From: Gammaproteobacteria bacterium
GTDB lineage: Bacteria > Pseudomonadota > Gammaproteobacteria > Pseudomonadales > Azotimanducaceae
NCBI GenBank assembly: GCA_030430515.1
Contig: JAUIKX010000177.1
Location: 1-7,287 of the forward strand
Length of the DNA: 7,287 nt
Direction: 5' to 3'
Of this stretch, positions 5,694 through 7,287 are shown piece by piece (position 1 is the first letter of the stretch; each line of letters begins with the position of its first letter). The notes under the pieces were generated by a model that was given only the letters and a program-made list of their open reading frames with translations, ran no database searches and was not told where the DNA came from. Made by a program: the position numbers and the translations under genes.

Positions 5694-7115
5694 CTACCGA
5701 CCCAGTGATTCCAGACGCTCAACCTCTCCGCGGTAGGGCTTGATCGCGCGGAACATCAGAAAACCGGCCATCGGCAGAATCACGGCGGCGGTGAGCACCA
5801 GCGCCTGCTGCAACTTCTGCGGGTCACCGATGATGTATTCCGAAACGAATCCGATCAGGAAGCTGCCCATGGCGCCGAAGAAGGTGAACATGAAGAGGTA
5901 AAAGGCGGTGACCTGCCCGCGCATGGAGTTGGGGGCGACCCGCTGTATGGCGGCGTTCTGCGGCACGGCGCCGGCGAGGCCAAACATGCCGGCAAACCCG
6001 AAGGCAATCATCGAGGTCCAGCCGGTGGGTGCCAGCAGTGCGGTGATGGTGGATACAGTGGTGCCGCAGAAGAATATGAAAGCGGCGCGCACGTTGGCGT
6101 CTTTGTGCCGTTTGGCAAGGAATTCGACGACCGTGCCGCCGAGCACCAGCCCGGCCAGCGAGCCGATCAGCACCGTCAGGCCGATGGCCGCGCCAATCTC
6201 GGCCTCGTCCCAGCCGAAGGTGCGGATCATGAAAGGGATGCGCCAGAACGAGAGCCCGAAGCTCTCGGTGGCGCTGAGCGCCAGCGCGCCGAACATCGGA
6301 TAGTAGACTCTGCCGTTGGCGTGAATGGCCTTGGCCGCGTCGAAACCCATGAAGGTGATGACTTTGCGGCCGAAGCTGGCATCTGTGGGTGGTTGCTCGA
6401 CGTCTGCAGCGGGTGCCATGCGCTTAGGCTCCTTCACGGTCAGGAAAAGCGCTGCGGCGAAGAAAGCAGGCAGGGCGATCCAGATGAGTATCCACTGCCA
6501 GGGCAGAATGCGCAGGCCGCCCACGTAGCTCGGATCCCAGTGCGAAGTCGTGACGATCAACCAGCCACCGATGACCGGCCCAAGGGTGGTGCCGCCGATG
6601 AATCCGAACTGCAGGAGCGCAAACGCCCGAGTGATGACCTGGGGGGGGAACGCATCGGCGATCAGCGAATAGGAACTCGGTGCGTGCGCGCTGCCACCTG
6701 CGGCAAGGAATACGCGACTGCCGACGAACTGTATGAAGGTCTGGGCGATGCCACCGAGCGCGGTGACCAGACCGACCACGGCAACACCGCCGGAGAGCAC
6801 ATATTTGCGCGGATAGATATCGGCAAGGCGGGCCAGCGGTATACCAACGAACAGATAACAGATGATGCTCGCCGGGCCTGCAAGAAAGCCGAGCTGTGCA
6901 TCCGTCAGGCCAAAGTCCTGTTTGATCCGCTCGCCTAGCATGCCGAACACTACCTGGTCGAAGAACGTCACGAAGGTCGCGAAGATGATGACGAACAGTG
7001 CCCAGTAGGCGGCTGTGGTGCTCGGCCACTCTTTATCCGGCGTGTTGGCTTGATCGAGTTCCTGAGGTGTGCTCTGCACGTCCGCTTCAGGTGCGGCTGG
7101 CGGGCCCATGGCCAT
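5694..7115 (-). CDS. Major facilitator superfamily transporter, spinster-like
   Basis: Inner membrane secondary transporter of 473 residues, with a roughly 35-residue Pro/Ala/Asp-rich cytoplasmic N-terminus and about 12 hydrophobic helices. The loop 2-3 signature is G91-x3-A-R-L-A-D99-x3-R103-K104. Helix 5 carries GPVIGG (179-184). A polar central loop (about 228-268) separates the two six-helix halves. The TM1 region FFDQVVFGMLGERIKQDFGLTDAQLG resembles bacterial spinster-like MFS proteins, where the position after Asp is usually Arg; here it is Gln. Substrate cannot be read from sequence; relatives are assigned to lipids, sugar acids or aromatic acids with little certainty. The start at 7115 has a strong GGGGGAG site 7 nt upstream. 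An in-frame ATG two codons later is an alternative. The gene has its own control region and converges on the BON gene. Confidence 0.9.
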   Translation of the reverse strand: MAMGPPAAPEADVQSTPQELDQANTPDKEWPSTTAAYWALFVIIFATFVTFFDQVVFGMLGERIKQDFGLTDAQLGFLAGPASIICYLFVGIPLARLADIYPRKYVLSGGVAVVGLVTALGGIAQTFIQFVGSRVFLAAGGSAHAPSSYSLIADAFPPQVITRAFALLQFGFIGGTTLGPVIGGWLIVTTSHWDPSYVGGLRILPWQWILIWIALPAFFAAALFLTVKEPKRMAPAADVEQPPTDASFGRKVITFMGFDAAKAIHANGRVYYPMFGALALSATESFGLSFWRIPFMIRTFGWDEAEIGAAIGLTVLIGSLAGLVLGGTVVEFLAKRHKDANVRAAFIFFCGTTVSTITALLAPTGWTSMIAFGFAGMFGLAGAVPQNAAIQRVAPNSMRGQVTAFYLFMFTFFGAMGSFLIGFVSEYIIGDPQKLQQALVLTAAVILPMAGFLMFRAIKPYRGEVERLESLGR

Positions 7116-7122
7116 GTTTGTT

Positions 7123-7134
7123 CTCCCCCTCTCC
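7123..7134 (-). promoter_or_regulatory. Ribosome binding site of the MFS transporter gene
   Basis: The purine-rich minus-strand stretch GGAGAGGGGGAG ends 7 nt before the ATG at 7115. It favours that start over the in-frame ATG two codons further in. Confidence 0.7.
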
Positions 7135-7141
7135 GTGTGTA

Positions 7142-7153
7142 CTGCTGCAGCAG
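7142..7153. repeat. Perfect 12-bp palindrome in the transporter leader
   Basis: CTGCTGCAGCAG is a perfect dyad; the flanking GT (7139-7140) and AC (7155-7156) extend it imperfectly to 18 bp with one mismatched pair. It lies between the operator-like repeat and the ribosome binding site. In RNA it could form only a short stem. Function unknown. Confidence 0.35.
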
Positions 7154-7172
7154 CACATCCTGCTTTCTCTGG

Positions 7173-7193
7173 TTTGTATGCAGAGCATACAAA
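7173..7193. promoter_or_regulatory. Operator-like perfect inverted repeat upstream of the MFS transporter
   Basis: Half-sites TTTGTATGC and GCATACAAA are exact reverse complements separated by 3 bp (9+3+9), centred 68 bp upstream of the transporter start. This length and symmetry are typical of a site for a dimeric helix-turn-helix regulator; the TTGTAT/ATACAA core recalls GntR-FCD-type operators, though I cannot assign a family. Possible weak -10 hexamers on the minus strand (TATGCT, TACAAA) fall inside the repeat, which would suit repression. No confident -35 is visible. Confidence 0.55.
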
Positions 7194-7287
7194 AAGCTGA
7201 TGCTTTAAATCATCGGTTGTTTATCGCTGCTTCTTACTTGCTCGACTACCAGGCTATCCCATAGTCGTCGCCGTAGTTCGATGCACC
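7194..7287. other. Sequence beyond the transporter operator, no assignable gene
   Basis: The 94 bp to the right edge contain no confident gene. On the minus strand one frame reads 13 codons (GASNYGDDYGIAW) from the edge to a TAG at 7246-7248, and another reads 26 codons to a TAA at about 7207. Either could be the tail of a gene starting outside the window, but neither tail is recognisable. The segment 7194-7245 is relatively AT-rich and likely carries the upstream part of the transporter promoter. Confidence 0.3.

Noticed and set aside
6105..6938. Plus-strand open frame of 277 codons opposite the transporter
   Set aside because: Antisense shadow of a well-supported 12-helix protein; the product is highly charged, low in hydrophobic residues and unlike a known family.
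6998..7264. Plus-strand open frame of 88 codons through the transporter start and operator
   Set aside because: It overlaps the transporter N-terminus and its control region, has no ribosome binding site and no recognisable product.
1..7287. Mobile element, CRISPR array, tRNA/rRNA or novel defence cluster
   Set aside because: No tandem direct repeats, terminal inverted repeats, transposase or phage motifs or tRNA-like folds were seen, and all large frames are explained by housekeeping or transport genes.

Overview
The window reads as a fully coding chromosomal stretch from a GC-rich gammaproteobacterium. I infer this from the Rsx-type (rather than clostridial-type) RnfABCD proteins, from the close match of RsxA, RsxB and MetG to the gammaproteobacterial pattern, and from rsx genes lying next to metG. 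A marine or pseudomonad-like lineage is possible, but I cannot fix family or genus. I see no IS element, phage gene, CRISPR array, tRNA or rRNA.

Layout. Positions 1-5022 hold one minus-strand block transcribed right to left: metG (methionyl-tRNA synthetase), rsxA, rsxB, rsxC and the first 256 codons of rsxD, which runs off the left edge. These genes are packed without gaps: metG/rsxA are 2 nt apart, rsxA/rsxB and rsxB/rsxC overlap by ATGA, and rsxC/rsxD overlap by 14 nt. The rest of the usual cluster (rsxG, rsxE, often nth) is expected beyond position 1 but is not visible. A 113-bp divergent spacer (5023-5135) separates metG from a plus-strand gene for a lipoprotein with two BON domains (5136-5687). 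That gene converges, with a 6-bp gap, on a minus-strand gene for a 12-helix major facilitator transporter of the spinster-like type (5694-7115). The last 172 bp (7116-7287) are the transporter's leader and control region, with a perfect 9+3+9 inverted repeat.

How the genes work together. RsxA-D are subunits of the membrane Rnf/Rsx complex. It couples electron flow between ferredoxin and NAD(H) to ion movement and, in E. coli, keeps SoxR reduced. MetG charges tRNA-Met and appears to share a transcript with rsx. The BON lipoprotein and the transporter are independent units with no evident link to Rsx.

I did not find a clear undescribed system. The points most worth checking are the operator-like repeat before the transporter, the compact forms of RsxB, RsxC and RsxD (RsxC lacks the conserved N-terminal HPPE segment), and the metG-rsxA coupling.
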